From Pseudaeromonas sp963677375 (GTDB lineage: Bacteria > Pseudomonadota > Gammaproteobacteria > Enterobacterales > Aeromonadaceae), in contig CAXXIF010000003.1 in assembly GCA_963677375.2 (NCBI GenBank), forward strand, positions 1 to 64,000: DNA of 64,000 nucleotides. Direction: 5' to 3'. The translations under genes were made by a program, and so were the position numbers. Shown in pieces: positions 39,543 to 48,215 of this stretch. Numbering within the stretch: the first letter of the stretch is position 1; each line of letters begins with the position of its first letter. The notes below the pieces were generated by a model that worked only from the letters and a program-made list of their open reading frames with translations, did no database searches and was not told the DNA's origin.

Positions 39543-41204
39543 TCAACCCTGCCACGTATCCCGCAGGGCAACCGTCAGGTTAAACACCAAATGGTCGGCA
39601 GAAGAGAGCTTGCTGTCCGCACAGAAGTACCCTTCGCGTTCAAACTGATAAGCCTGTTCGACCGCAGCCTGTTGCAAACTGGGCTCAACACGAGCACCGT
39701 CAATCACCGTCAAGGATGCCGGGTTGATGGTGGTGAGGAAGTCCTCCGCGGCACCTGGATTGGCCACGGCAAACAGACGGTCATACAAGCGCACCTGGGC
39801 CGGTAACGAATGTTCGGCCGTCACCCAGTGGATCACGCCCTTCACCTTGCGACCATCGGCCGGGTCTGTGCCCAGAGTATCCGGATCATAGCTGCAGTAG
39901 ATGGTGGCGATTTTACCATCAGCATCCTTTTCGACCCGCTCGGCCTTGATCACGTAGGCATGACGCAGACGCACTTCCTTGCCCAGCACCAGACGCTTGA
40001 ACTGCTTGTTGGCCTCCTCGCGGAAGTCGGCCTCATCAATCAGCAACTCAGCGGCAAACGGCAACTCATGAGTGCCCATTTCCGGCTTGTTGGGATGATT
40101 GGGGGATTGCAACATCTCGACCTGACCGGCCGGATAGTTCTCAATCACGACTCGCACCGGGCGCAACACCGCCATGGCCCGAGGAGCGTTCTCATTGAGA
40201 TCTTCCCGAATGCAAGACTCCAACGCACTCATCTCGACCGTATTGTCTTGCTTGGTGACACCGATACGACGGCAGAATTCACGGATCGCGGCGGCAGTAT
40301 AGCCGCGACGACGCAAGCCGGAGACGGTAGGCATCCGCGGATCATCCCAGCCTTCGACGACGTTCTCGGTCACCAGCAGGTTCAGCTTACGCTTGGACAT
40401 GATGCTGTATTCGAGATTCAGACGACTGAATTCGTACTGGCGTGGATGGCACTCGATACTGATATTGTCCAGCACCCAGTCATAGAGACGGCGGTTGTCC
40501 TGAAATTCCAGGGTACAGATGGAGTGGGTGATCCCTTCCAGAGCGTCCGAGATGCAATGGGTAAAGTCATACATCGGGTAGATGCACCACTTGTCGCCCG
40601 TCTGATGATGTTCGGCAAACTTGACGCGGTAGATCACCGGGTCACGCATGACGATAAAGGAAGAGGCCATATCGATTTTGGCCCGTAAACAGGCCTCGCC
40701 TTCCTTGAACCCACCGGTACGCATCTTCTCGAACAGCGTCAGATTCTCGTCCACACTGCGCTCGCGATAGGGGCTGTTCTTGCCCGGCGCGGTCAGACTG
40801 CCGCGATATTCGCGGATCTGTTCGGCCGTCAGCTCATCCACATAGGCCAGCCCCTTTTCGATCAGCTCGACGGCATAACCGTGCAGCTGATCAAAGTAGT
40901 CAGAGGAGTAGCGAACCGAGCCATTCCACGCGAAACCGAGCCACTGCACGTCACGCTGGATCGATTCGACATATTCCACCTCTTCCTTGGCCGGATTGGT
41001 ATCGTCAAACCGCAGGTTACAGGTGCCCTGATAATCCTGTGCGATACCGAAATTCAGACAGATGGATTTGGCGTGACCGATATGCAAATAACCATTCGGC
41101 TCTGGCGGGAAACGGGTAGCGATAGAGCTGTGTTTCCCACTCGCCAGATCTTCATCGATGATCTGACGAATAAAATTGCTGGGGCGATGTTCCGCCTGAG
41201 TCAT
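39543..41204 (-). CDS. glnS: Glutaminyl-tRNA synthetase
   Basis: 553 residues (E. coli 554). Class I synthetase motifs: HIGH as GYLHIGHAKS near residue 40, PPEPNG just before it, and the KMSKS-equivalent SIMSKRKLNLL. The C-terminal beta-barrel anticodon domains end in ADHLVFNLTVALRDTW. Start MTQAEHRPSNFIRQIIDEDL. Cytoplasmic; charges tRNA-Gln. Convergent with fur. Confidence 0.97.
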   Translation of the reverse strand: MTQAEHRPSNFIRQIIDEDLASGKHSSIATRFPPEPNGYLHIGHAKSICLNFGIAQDYQGTCNLRFDDTNPAKEEVEYVESIQRDVQWLGFAWNGSVRYSSDYFDQLHGYAVELIEKGLAYVDELTAEQIREYRGSLTAPGKNSPYRERSVDENLTLFEKMRTGGFKEGEACLRAKIDMASSFIVMRDPVIYRVKFAEHHQTGDKWCIYPMYDFTHCISDALEGITHSICTLEFQDNRRLYDWVLDNISIECHPRQYEFSRLNLEYSIMSKRKLNLLVTENVVEGWDDPRMPTVSGLRRRGYTAAAIREFCRRIGVTKQDNTVEMSALESCIREDLNENAPRAMAVLRPVRVVIENYPAGQVEMLQSPNHPNKPEMGTHELPFAAELLIDEADFREEANKQFKRLVLGKEVRLRHAYVIKAERVEKDADGKIATIYCSYDPDTLGTDPADGRKVKGVIHWVTAEHSLPAQVRLYDRLFAVANPGAAEDFLTTINPASLTVIDGARVEPSLQQAAVEQAYQFEREGYFCADSKLSSADHLVFNLTVALRDTWQG

Positions 41205-41490
41205 TCACTTCACCTCAAGAGATAATAGCTGCAACTGCGTGATAACCGCTTATGATCCATGAATCCCCACAACCGCTCAAGGTATTTATCTGTTGTCCCC
41301 CAGTCGAAACAGACGAAAAAACCCCGCCGAAGCGAGGTAAAAAAGGACTAACCAACAGAAACCCACACCATCGCTGCAGTCTCGATGGTAAGGACAAGGT
41401 TCATAAACAGAACCTTGTCACTGCATACTGAGCGCTCTATGCCCAGAGTATCCCTCCGGTAAGAGAGGCGAGTCGCACCAGTCTGCAGGG
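41205..41490 (-). other. Intergenic hexosaminidase-glnS region with a second terminator; candidate small RNA
   Basis: Contains the glnS promoter region. At about 41316-41340 a hairpin reads on the minus strand CCTCGC-TTCG-GCGGGG followed by TTTTTT, a good rho-independent terminator pointing toward glnS. A perfect 10-bp hairpin GACAAGGTTC/GAACCTTGTC lies at 41393-41402 and 41410-41419. With the hexosaminidase terminator already at 41494, the second terminator implies a separate short minus-strand transcript of about 150 nt between them. No ORF with a ribosome site is seen there. Confidence 0.4.
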
Positions 41491-41516
41491 AAAAGGTGGG
41501 TCGACGACCCACCTGT
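41490..41516 (-). terminator. Terminator of hexosaminidase gene
   Basis: A nearly perfect 21-nt palindrome at 41494-41514 (arms AGGTGGGTCG/CGACCCACCT, one-base centre); on the minus strand it is followed by TTTTCCC. Confidence 0.75.
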
Positions 41517-41532
41517 CCTTACCCGCCGCCGA

Positions 41533-44193
41533 TTACAACTCGGTAACGCGGCTGAAGCGCTGACCATCGGGGCTGACCGAACGCAACCAGACCTTGCCGG
41601 TTAGCGCTGGTTTGTTTGCAACGTCATAGCTCAGCCAGTTCTGGCCATCGGTGCTGTACTGGATGGCGATACCAGGTAAGGCCACATTGGCCTCCAGCTT
41701 GCCACCCACCAACATGGCGCCAGGTACTGGCAAGCGATAGTGGATCCCCGCCTTGTCGAGCTTGGCCAGTTCACGCTGACCCAACACGTTGGCGAACAAA
41801 TTCCACTGGCTGGCGATCTTGGCCTTATCCACGAATTTGCTCTTATCGCTGAACTCGCGGCCCTTGACGTAGGGCAGTTCCCAACTCGCCTTGTGCCAGG
41901 CCCGTTCGGCCAGTGGCAACATGCGCGGGAACACCATGTACTCAAACTGCTCGTCGGTACGAACTGTCTCACTCCATTGCTGTCCGGACATGCCGAGGAA
42001 TGGCAGATAATCACTCTCACCCTTGGCCACAAACGGCATGCCGTCACGGTCTACCGAGGTCTCAGCATTCTGAGGCAAATTCTCGGGAGCAAAGGTGAAC
42101 ACCTTGCGCTCATCATTGAAACGAGTTGCCCAGTAATAGCCACGCTCCTTGGTATTCACTTCATAGGGGAAGTCGAAGTAGAGGTAATCCGGGTTGGACA
42201 GCACGACATCATAGCCCTTGTGTGTCCATTCATTGACCGCATTGAATCCGCCCCAGTACAGGGTGTCCCAGAAGTTGACGACTGTCTTCCCGGTCGCAAA
42301 TTGCTTGGCATTCTCGACGTGTTTCAGACCGTCCTGCCAAGCCTGCAGGCGATCAACCTGATGCTCCTTGACCAGCTTGCCGACTTCCAGAGCGAAGTAG
42401 GATGGCAACTCCTCGACCGACTTGAGGCTGCCATCCTTGATCAGGGCCTGACACATAGGGGAACGGGCCCACGGCATATCCTCCTTGGATTGATCAATGG
42501 TCCCCTTCCAGGCTACGGCCTGATCGGCTGGGGTCTTGAGATCCTGATACCCACCACCGAGTTGGATGTTCTTGGCCTCATCGCCACCGTAATGCCAGGT
42601 TTTCAGTGGCTGACCGGCCGCCTTATGCAAGGCGATCACCTCCGCCATGACCTTGCCGACAAACTTGACGGCCCCCGGCATACAGGGGTTGATATAGGAG
42701 CGACGATCATAGAATTGCACCGAGGTGGTGTTGGAGGTATCGTCCGGATCGAGCAAGCGATACTCGTTAGCCGCCGCATCATCCCCGGCGGCATGCAATT
42801 TCTGATACCGCGCTTCCATCGAGACCACAGCCGCACGGGCATGAGCTGGAGTGTTGATTTCCGGAATCACCTCGATACCACGGGCATTGGCATATTGAAC
42901 AATGCTGATGTAGTCATCGGCGCTGTAAAAACCGGAACCCTGATTGTTGCTCTCGGGACCGGAGCCCAGCTGGGGTAACAGGCACTTGGTTTCCGTCAGA
43001 TCGTGGCAGCGCTTGCCACCCACCTCGGTTAGTTCCGGCAAGCCGGCAATGGCCAGACGCCAGCCTTCATCGTTGGTCAACCCCAGATGCAGCTTGTTGA
43101 GCTTGTAAGCTGCCATTTGATCCAGCAGACGCTTGATGGCATCCACCGAGCGGAAATGCCGTGCCACATCCACCTGCATACCTCGATAGGCAAAGCGCGG
43201 GGCGTCAACCACATCCATCAAAGGCAACAGATGATCATTGGCTCCCAGCACCGAGAGCAGAGACTGAACGCCGAGGAAAGCTCCGGCAGCATCGAAACCC
43301 TGTACCCTGGCACCCTGTTGACCGATGTGCAGTTCGTAGCCTTCCGCCTTGCGGGCGTTTTTGACGATCTGCTGGCCCACCACACTCACCTTGATGGCAT
43401 ATCCAGACTCACCCGCCGGTACACCCAGTTCGGCAAAACGGGCCAACAGCGCCTGCTGACTCGCAGTCGATAAGTCTGCGGCTTCGAGTTTTACCGCCTT
43501 CAATGTGGCTGATCCCTGACGCAGGGTTTGCTGCAACGGAGTCGGGATAATGTGGCCTCGCACCGCATCCGCAGATAATACTTTCGTGTTCTGGTTGGCG
43601 ACATAGCGAGTCTGGCTGGTCATCAGGATGTTCTTGTCATCGAGTGTCCGCTTCCAGTTATCACCGGTGATCGGGGCGACAAAGCTCGATACATCCTCGG
43701 TGTCCATGCTGGCAATCACCCGAGGCTCCACGCCATCAGCGGCCAGGTACCAGCCCGGCATAACATCGGTTTCAAATAACTGCCAATATTCACCGATCAT
43801 CGGAACACGGACCGCCTCGTTGGCTTGGAAGCCGGAGAACTTGGCCGTCGGAGTGAGTTTATACAGGTCGCCCGTCAGATGCTCGATGGTAAACAGATCG
43901 GTATCCAGCTTGAGAATGCGGCGGATCGAATGCAAGTACAGCGACCACTCGTTGCCCGGAACGGCGTTGCCCTGATTGGTCAAATCCAGAATTGCCGTGT
44001 TGCAGCTCGCCCACTCGGCACCGAGTTTCTGGCAATCAACCCCTGCATTAGCCGCATGGTTGTTGACGATTTGGTATTTGAGGTGCAACTGTTTGGCCAG
44101 GGTGTCGACCTGTGTCTGAGTGACCGCGGCCTGTACCTGCAAGGATAGCGTTCCCAGCAAAGCCGCTGCTATAATGGAGTGCTTGAATTTCAT
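41533..44193 (-). CDS. Beta-N-acetylhexosaminidase / chitobiase (GH20), secreted
   Basis: 886 residues, like Serratia chitobiase Chb (885). The signal peptide MKFKHSIIAAALLGTLSLQVQA ends at about residue 22. Domain order: N-terminal carbohydrate-binding-like domain (about 30-170), GH20b alpha/beta domain (about 215-330), catalytic TIM barrel (about 335-770) with the Asp-Glu pair in TWHYGGDEAKN and VNFWDTLYWGG, and a C-terminal Ig-like domain ending VTEL. It cleaves chitobiose and chito-oligomers to GlcNAc in the periplasm or outside. The nagE/nagB/nagA/nagC genes next to it import and degrade the product, so this is a functional chitin-utilisation unit. Separate from nagE by 130 bp. Confidence 0.94.
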   Translation of the reverse strand: MKFKHSIIAAALLGTLSLQVQAAVTQTQVDTLAKQLHLKYQIVNNHAANAGVDCQKLGAEWASCNTAILDLTNQGNAVPGNEWSLYLHSIRRILKLDTDLFTIEHLTGDLYKLTPTAKFSGFQANEAVRVPMIGEYWQLFETDVMPGWYLAADGVEPRVIASMDTEDVSSFVAPITGDNWKRTLDDKNILMTSQTRYVANQNTKVLSADAVRGHIIPTPLQQTLRQGSATLKAVKLEAADLSTASQQALLARFAELGVPAGESGYAIKVSVVGQQIVKNARKAEGYELHIGQQGARVQGFDAAGAFLGVQSLLSVLGANDHLLPLMDVVDAPRFAYRGMQVDVARHFRSVDAIKRLLDQMAAYKLNKLHLGLTNDEGWRLAIAGLPELTEVGGKRCHDLTETKCLLPQLGSGPESNNQGSGFYSADDYISIVQYANARGIEVIPEINTPAHARAAVVSMEARYQKLHAAGDDAAANEYRLLDPDDTSNTTSVQFYDRRSYINPCMPGAVKFVGKVMAEVIALHKAAGQPLKTWHYGGDEAKNIQLGGGYQDLKTPADQAVAWKGTIDQSKEDMPWARSPMCQALIKDGSLKSVEELPSYFALEVGKLVKEHQVDRLQAWQDGLKHVENAKQFATGKTVVNFWDTLYWGGFNAVNEWTHKGYDVVLSNPDYLYFDFPYEVNTKERGYYWATRFNDERKVFTFAPENLPQNAETSVDRDGMPFVAKGESDYLPFLGMSGQQWSETVRTDEQFEYMVFPRMLPLAERAWHKASWELPYVKGREFSDKSKFVDKAKIASQWNLFANVLGQRELAKLDKAGIHYRLPVPGAMLVGGKLEANVALPGIAIQYSTDGQNWLSYDVANKPALTGKVWLRSVSPDGQRFSRVTEL

Positions 44194-44251
44194 AGCCTTA
44201 ACCTTCTTCTATGGATGTTGGGTGTTATGACGTTGAAGCGATACTTTTGGA

Positions 44252-44288
44252 TTTTTCGGCGCCCCGTTCTCAGGGCGCCTTTTTTATG
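44252..44288 (+). terminator. Plus-strand terminator between hexosaminidase and nagE
   Basis: Stem GGCGCCC/GGGCGCC (44258-44264, 44273-44279) followed by TTTTTTA only on the plus strand; the minus side has no T-tract although both flanking genes run on minus. It would end a plus-strand transcript. Confidence 0.75.
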
Positions 44289-44323
44289 ATGTAAAACAGT
44301 GAACTCGGTACAGATGCTGTGGC

Positions 44324-45826
44324 TTAGCCCGGTAAGACCACGGCGCTCAAATCGGTATCCACAGGGATCTTTTTCATCTCGCCGGCAATGATTTCGGCTT
44401 GGGGGCCGAGTACGACCTGCAGGTTGTTTTCACCCAGTTTCACCACACCGGAGGCACCGAGAGACTTCAGAACACGTTCGCTAACCAGAGTCCGATCCTT
44501 AAGTGTCAGACGCAGACGGGTGATACAGGCATCGATGGTAAGCAGATTCTCATGACCGCCCAGCGCCTTGAGATATTGCTTGGCCAGTTCGGTACGAGTG
44601 GTGGCAACCGGTTGACTCGTCACACTGGAGCTCGCTTCATCATCATCTTCACGGCCGGGTGTTTTCAGGTTGAAGCGAATAATCACGGTACGGAACACGA
44701 AGTAATAGATGAAGAAGAATGCGACCCCTTGCAGCAACAGCATGTACCACTGCACGGCCAAGGGATTACGCGAGGAGAGCACCATATCCACCAAACCGGC
44801 GCTGAAACCAAAGCCAGCAATCCAGTGCATGGAAGCCGCGATGAATACCGAGATCCCGGTCAAGAGCGCATGCAACACATACAGCAGTGGTGCCACAAAC
44901 ATGAAGGCAAATTCCAGCGGCTCAGTCACCCCGGTAAAGAAGGCGGAGAAAGCGGCCGCGATCATGATGGAAGCAACCTTTTCCTTATTCTTGGCCTTGG
45001 AAGTCTGGTAAATCGCCAGTGCCGCACCCGGCAGACCGAACATCATGATGGGGAAGAAACCAGCCTGATACATACCGGTGATCCCGATGACAGCCTTCCC
45101 CTCAGCCAGTGACTTGGCACCGCCCAGGAAGTTCGGAATGTCATTGATACCCGCCACATCGAACCAGAACACGGAGTTCAAGGCGTGGTGCAGGCCAATC
45201 GGAATCAACAGACGGTTGAAGAAGGCATAAATACCGGCCCCCGTCGCCCCCATTCCTTGAATATGCTCCCCGAAATTGACCAAGCCACTAAAGATCAACG
45301 GCCAAACGTACATGAGGATGAAGGCCAGGGGAATCATGGCAAAGGAGGTCAGGATCGGAACCAATCGACGACCACTGAAGAAAGCCAGAGCTCTATGCAA
45401 TTCAACCTGGCTGTAGCGGTTATAGAGCTCGGCAGAGATGACGCCGACTACTATGCCCACAAACTGATTCTTGATCTTGGCAAAGGCCACTGGCACCTCA
45501 GCCGGGACCAGACCCATGATCTGCGACACCGCCTCCGGTGAACAGAGGGTCGTTAGCACCAAAAAGCCGATAAACCCCGCCAATGCGGCAGCACCATCCT
45601 TGTCCTTGGACATGCCGTAAGCCACACCGACAGCAAACAGCACCGACATATTGTCGATGATGGCGCCACCGGATTTAATAAAAAACGCCGCCAGAGAACT
45701 GTTGCCACCCCAGGCGACCGGATCGATCCAGTACCCCACCCCCATCAGGATGGCGGCCGCTGGCAATGTTGCCACCGGCACCATCAAGGCACGCCCCACT
45801 TTTTGCAAGTAACCGAGAATATTCAC
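44324..45826 (-). CDS. nagE: PTS N-acetylglucosamine transporter, IICB
   Basis: 500 residues from a GTG at 45826 (read as MNILGYLQKVGRALM) with AAGGAG 6 bp upstream. EIIC domain (about 1-400) with some ten membrane helices, MVPVATLPAAAILMGVGYWIDP and the sugar-site region FGLPGAALAIYQ. EIIB domain (about 410-500) carries the phosphorylated cysteine in TIDACITRLRLTLKD. The EIIA domain fused in E. coli NagE (648 residues) is absent, so phosphate must come from a separate EIIA such as Crr. It imports GlcNAc as GlcNAc-6-phosphate. Divergent from nagBAC. Confidence 0.94.
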   Translation of the reverse strand: MNILGYLQKVGRALMVPVATLPAAAILMGVGYWIDPVAWGGNSSLAAFFIKSGGAIIDNMSVLFAVGVAYGMSKDKDGAAALAGFIGFLVLTTLCSPEAVSQIMGLVPAEVPVAFAKIKNQFVGIVVGVISAELYNRYSQVELHRALAFFSGRRLVPILTSFAMIPLAFILMYVWPLIFSGLVNFGEHIQGMGATGAGIYAFFNRLLIPIGLHHALNSVFWFDVAGINDIPNFLGGAKSLAEGKAVIGITGMYQAGFFPIMMFGLPGAALAIYQTSKAKNKEKVASIMIAAAFSAFFTGVTEPLEFAFMFVAPLLYVLHALLTGISVFIAASMHWIAGFGFSAGLVDMVLSSRNPLAVQWYMLLLQGVAFFFIYYFVFRTVIIRFNLKTPGREDDDEASSSVTSQPVATTRTELAKQYLKALGGHENLLTIDACITRLRLTLKDRTLVSERVLKSLGASGVVKLGENNLQVVLGPQAEIIAGEMKKIPVDTDLSAVVLPG

Positions 45827-46104
45827 ATTCGTCTCCTTAGTTTTCTCAGTGAATTCAGTGTGTGGCAACTGTTGTGCCGACCCGACTTTATTCACAACTG
45901 ATTGCAACCTGTGCTCCAATCGAAGCGATATGGCGACAACAGGGTTTGAATCTTTTTAGCTCACGAATCAACACAGGGTTGAACGGGAACCACGCTGAAT
46001 TGTCCATCACTCAACAAGGCATTCACGAGCCGGGCCTTGTATATCTCTTCTCGCTACCGCGACAACGAGGCCTGCAGCGAAGTGATAGTTGGAGTCTAGA
46101 TTGG
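45827..46104. other. Divergent nagE-nagB intergenic region, remainder
   Basis: About 280 bp upstream of nagE with no supported gene. A near-repeat ACAGGGTTTGAA (about 45939) and ACAGGGTTGAAC (about 45975) is present, of unknown meaning. Confidence 0.4.
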
Positions 46105-46126
46105 TTATTTCGCGACGATAATCATC
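46105..46126. promoter_or_regulatory. Candidate NagC operator (nagE side)
   Basis: TTATTT-CGCGACG-ATAATC-like arrangement, partly palindromic with the A/T arms of the NagC box. Matches one arm well and the other weakly. Closer to nagE; with the better site at 46199 it could allow looping as known for E. coli nagE-nagB. Confidence 0.35.
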
Positions 46127-46136
46127 ATCGGTTAAA

Positions 46137-46156
46137 ATCGTGACAAAAATCACCAT
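46137..46156. promoter_or_regulatory. Candidate CRP site in nagE-nagB intergenic region
   Basis: GTGA-N6-TCAC (46140-46153) with AAT/CAT flanks, a good CRP core. Located between the two candidate NagC sites, the arrangement known from E. coli nagE-nagB. Confidence 0.6.
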
Positions 46157-46198
46157 AAATGCGTTTTAAATCACCAATCACTGGTTAATGCGTCCATC

Positions 46199-46220
46199 TT
46201 GATTTACCATGAGAAATAAG
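46199..46220. promoter_or_regulatory. Candidate NagC operator before nagB
   Basis: The palindromic pattern TTGATTTACC-ATG-AGAAATAAG has the TTNATTT...AAATAA arms of NagC/Mlc boxes. It ends 36 bp before the nagB ATG, placed to block the promoter. Confidence 0.55.
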
Positions 46221-46255
46221 TTGTGGCATCAACTGAATTCTACAAGGAGACTTCG

Positions 46256-47056
46256 ATGCGCCTGATCCCACTGAAACAAACTGCCGATGTTGGCTACTGG
46301 TCCGCTCGTTACATCGTCGATCGCATCAATCAGTTTGCACCGACCCGAGAGCGTCCATTTGTATTGGGCTTGCCGACGGGTGGTACACCGTTGAATACCT
46401 ACCGCCGCTTGATTGAACTGCACCAGCAAGGTGAAGTAAGCTTTGCCAACGTAGTGACCTTCAACATGGATGAATATGTCGGCCTGCCCGAATCCCATCC
46501 CCAGAGCTATCACAGCTTCATGTTCGAAAACTTCTTCAATCACATCGATATCCCACGGGAAAACATCAACATTCTCGATGGTAATGCCCAGGATTTGATT
46601 GCCGAATGCCAGCGCTACGAAGAAAAGATCAAGTCCTATGGTCGTATTCATCTGTTCATGGGGGGGGTCGGCAATGATGGACATATTGCGTTCAATGAGC
46701 CCGCTTCTTCCTTAAGCTCACGCACTCGAATCAAGACCCTGACAGAGGACACTCGCCTTGCTAACGCCCGCTTCTTTGCTGGCGATATCACTCAAGTTCC
46801 TCGCTTAGCACTGACTGTTGGCGTCGGAACCTTGCTGGATGCTGAAGAAATTTTGATCCTGATCACCGGACACGCTAAAGCCCAGGCCTTGCAGGCCGCG
46901 GTCGAGGGAAGCGTCAATCACATGTGGACCATTTCTGCCCTGCAATTGCACCCGCGCGGTATTCTGGTCTGTGATGAACCCAGTACCATGGAGCTAAAAG
47001 TGAAGACAGTCCGTTACTTCCAGGAGCTGGAAGCGGAAAACATCAAGTGGATCTGA
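46256..47056 (+). CDS. nagB: Glucosamine-6-phosphate deaminase
   Basis: 266 residues from 46256 (MRLIPLKQTADVGYWSARYI), with AAGGAGA 5 bp upstream. Phosphate-binding GLPTGGTPLNTYRRL, NMDEYVGLPESHPQSYHSFM with the catalytic Asp, and GGVGNDGHIAFNEPASSL with the catalytic His/Glu region. It converts GlcN-6-P to fructose-6-P and ammonia; the E. coli enzyme is allosterically activated by GlcNAc-6-P. First gene of nagBAC. Confidence 0.97.
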   Translation: MRLIPLKQTADVGYWSARYIVDRINQFAPTRERPFVLGLPTGGTPLNTYRRLIELHQQGEVSFANVVTFNMDEYVGLPESHPQSYHSFMFENFFNHIDIPRENINILDGNAQDLIAECQRYEEKIKSYGRIHLFMGGVGNDGHIAFNEPASSLSSRTRIKTLTEDTRLANARFFAGDITQVPRLALTVGVGTLLDAEEILILITGHAKAQALQAAVEGSVNHMWTISALQLHPRGILVCDEPSTMELKVKTVRYFQELEAENIKWI

Positions 47057-47066
47057 GGATAACCAC

Positions 47067-48215
47067 ATGCTTGTATTGCGTAATGGGTTAATCCACACCG
47101 AAGATGGGTTACTCGAAAACCATGCGTTATTGATTGAAAATGGACGGATCACCGCCATTTGCCCGCAAGATAACATCCAAGGTGATCTGCCCGGTTATGA
47201 TCTGCAGGGGCAGAACCTGAGCGCCGGTTTTATCGACCTGCAGCTCAATGGTTGTGGCGGTGTCATGTTCAACGATGCACAGACGATGGAAACGCTGGGC
47301 GTGATGCAGAAGGCTAATCTCAAGTCCGGCACCACCAGCTACCTGCCGACGTTGATCACCAGCCCGGATCTGGATATTCGCAGCGCCATCGACGCCACTC
47401 GGGATTACATGCAAGCGCACCCCTATGAGGTCTTGGGTTTGCACCTTGAAGGCCCATACACCAATGTGCTGCGCAAGGGGATCCATCCAGCCAGCCAAAT
47501 CCGCAAGCCCACGGATGCGATGATTGATTATCTATGCCAGCACGCCCCTTGGATTGCCAAAATCACGCTAGCCCCGGAACAGAATAACCAGCGACATATT
47601 CGCCAATTGAGCGAGGCCGGCATTGTGGTCGCCATCGGACATAGTGCCGCCAACTACGCGCAGGCCATGGCAGGATTTGAGGCTGGTATTCGTTTTGCCA
47701 CTCATCTGTATAACGCCATGACCCCCACATTGAATGGTCGGGAACCTGGCATTGTGGGCGCCATATATGATCGGGATGATATTTACGCCGGGATCATTGT
47801 GGATGGCCATCATGTACATCCGGCAAACGTGCGCCTGGCCCATCGCATTCTCGGGGAACGACTCTGTCTGGTCACGGATGCGACCGCACCAGCCGGTGCA
47901 CCGGCCGGCTTCGACCATTTCGATTTCTGTGGCACAACCGTCTTTTATCGAGACGGACAATGCGTCGACAAGAATGGTACACTCGGCGGCTCGGCGCTCA
48001 CCATGATCGAAGGGGTTCAGAACCTGGTCCAGCAAGTCGGGATCTCGTTGGAAGACGCCCTGCGCATGGCAAGTCTGTATCCTGCCCGTGCCATTGGCCA
48101 AGCAGACGAGTTAGGCAGTATTGCCGAAGGGAAGGTTGCCAACCTGGTCATCTTTAATGATGCATTCGAGGTAACGGCAACACTGGTCCATGGAACCTAT
48201 CAAGAACACAGGTAA
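47067..48215 (+). CDS. nagA: N-acetylglucosamine-6-phosphate deacetylase
   Basis: 382 residues. Amidohydrolase fold: GFIDLQLNGCGG, metal-ligand glutamate in LGLHLEGPYTN, AIGHSAANY, ATHLYNAM and the catalytic aspartate in LVTDATAPAGAP. It deacetylates GlcNAc-6-P to GlcN-6-P, the substrate of NagB. Starts 10 bp after nagB with GAGGAT; the stop directly abuts the nagC ATG. Confidence 0.96.
   Translation: MLVLRNGLIHTEDGLLENHALLIENGRITAICPQDNIQGDLPGYDLQGQNLSAGFIDLQLNGCGGVMFNDAQTMETLGVMQKANLKSGTTSYLPTLITSPDLDIRSAIDATRDYMQAHPYEVLGLHLEGPYTNVLRKGIHPASQIRKPTDAMIDYLCQHAPWIAKITLAPEQNNQRHIRQLSEAGIVVAIGHSAANYAQAMAGFEAGIRFATHLYNAMTPTLNGREPGIVGAIYDRDDIYAGIIVDGHHVHPANVRLAHRILGERLCLVTDATAPAGAPAGFDHFDFCGTTVFYRDGQCVDKNGTLGGSALTMIEGVQNLVQQVGISLEDALRMASLYPARAIGQADELGSIAEGKVANLVIFNDAFEVTATLVHGTYQEHR

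Noticed and set aside
41740..42978. 412-residue plus-strand ORF within the hexosaminidase gene
   Set aside because: Lies antisense inside a well-supported GH20 gene and shows no domain.
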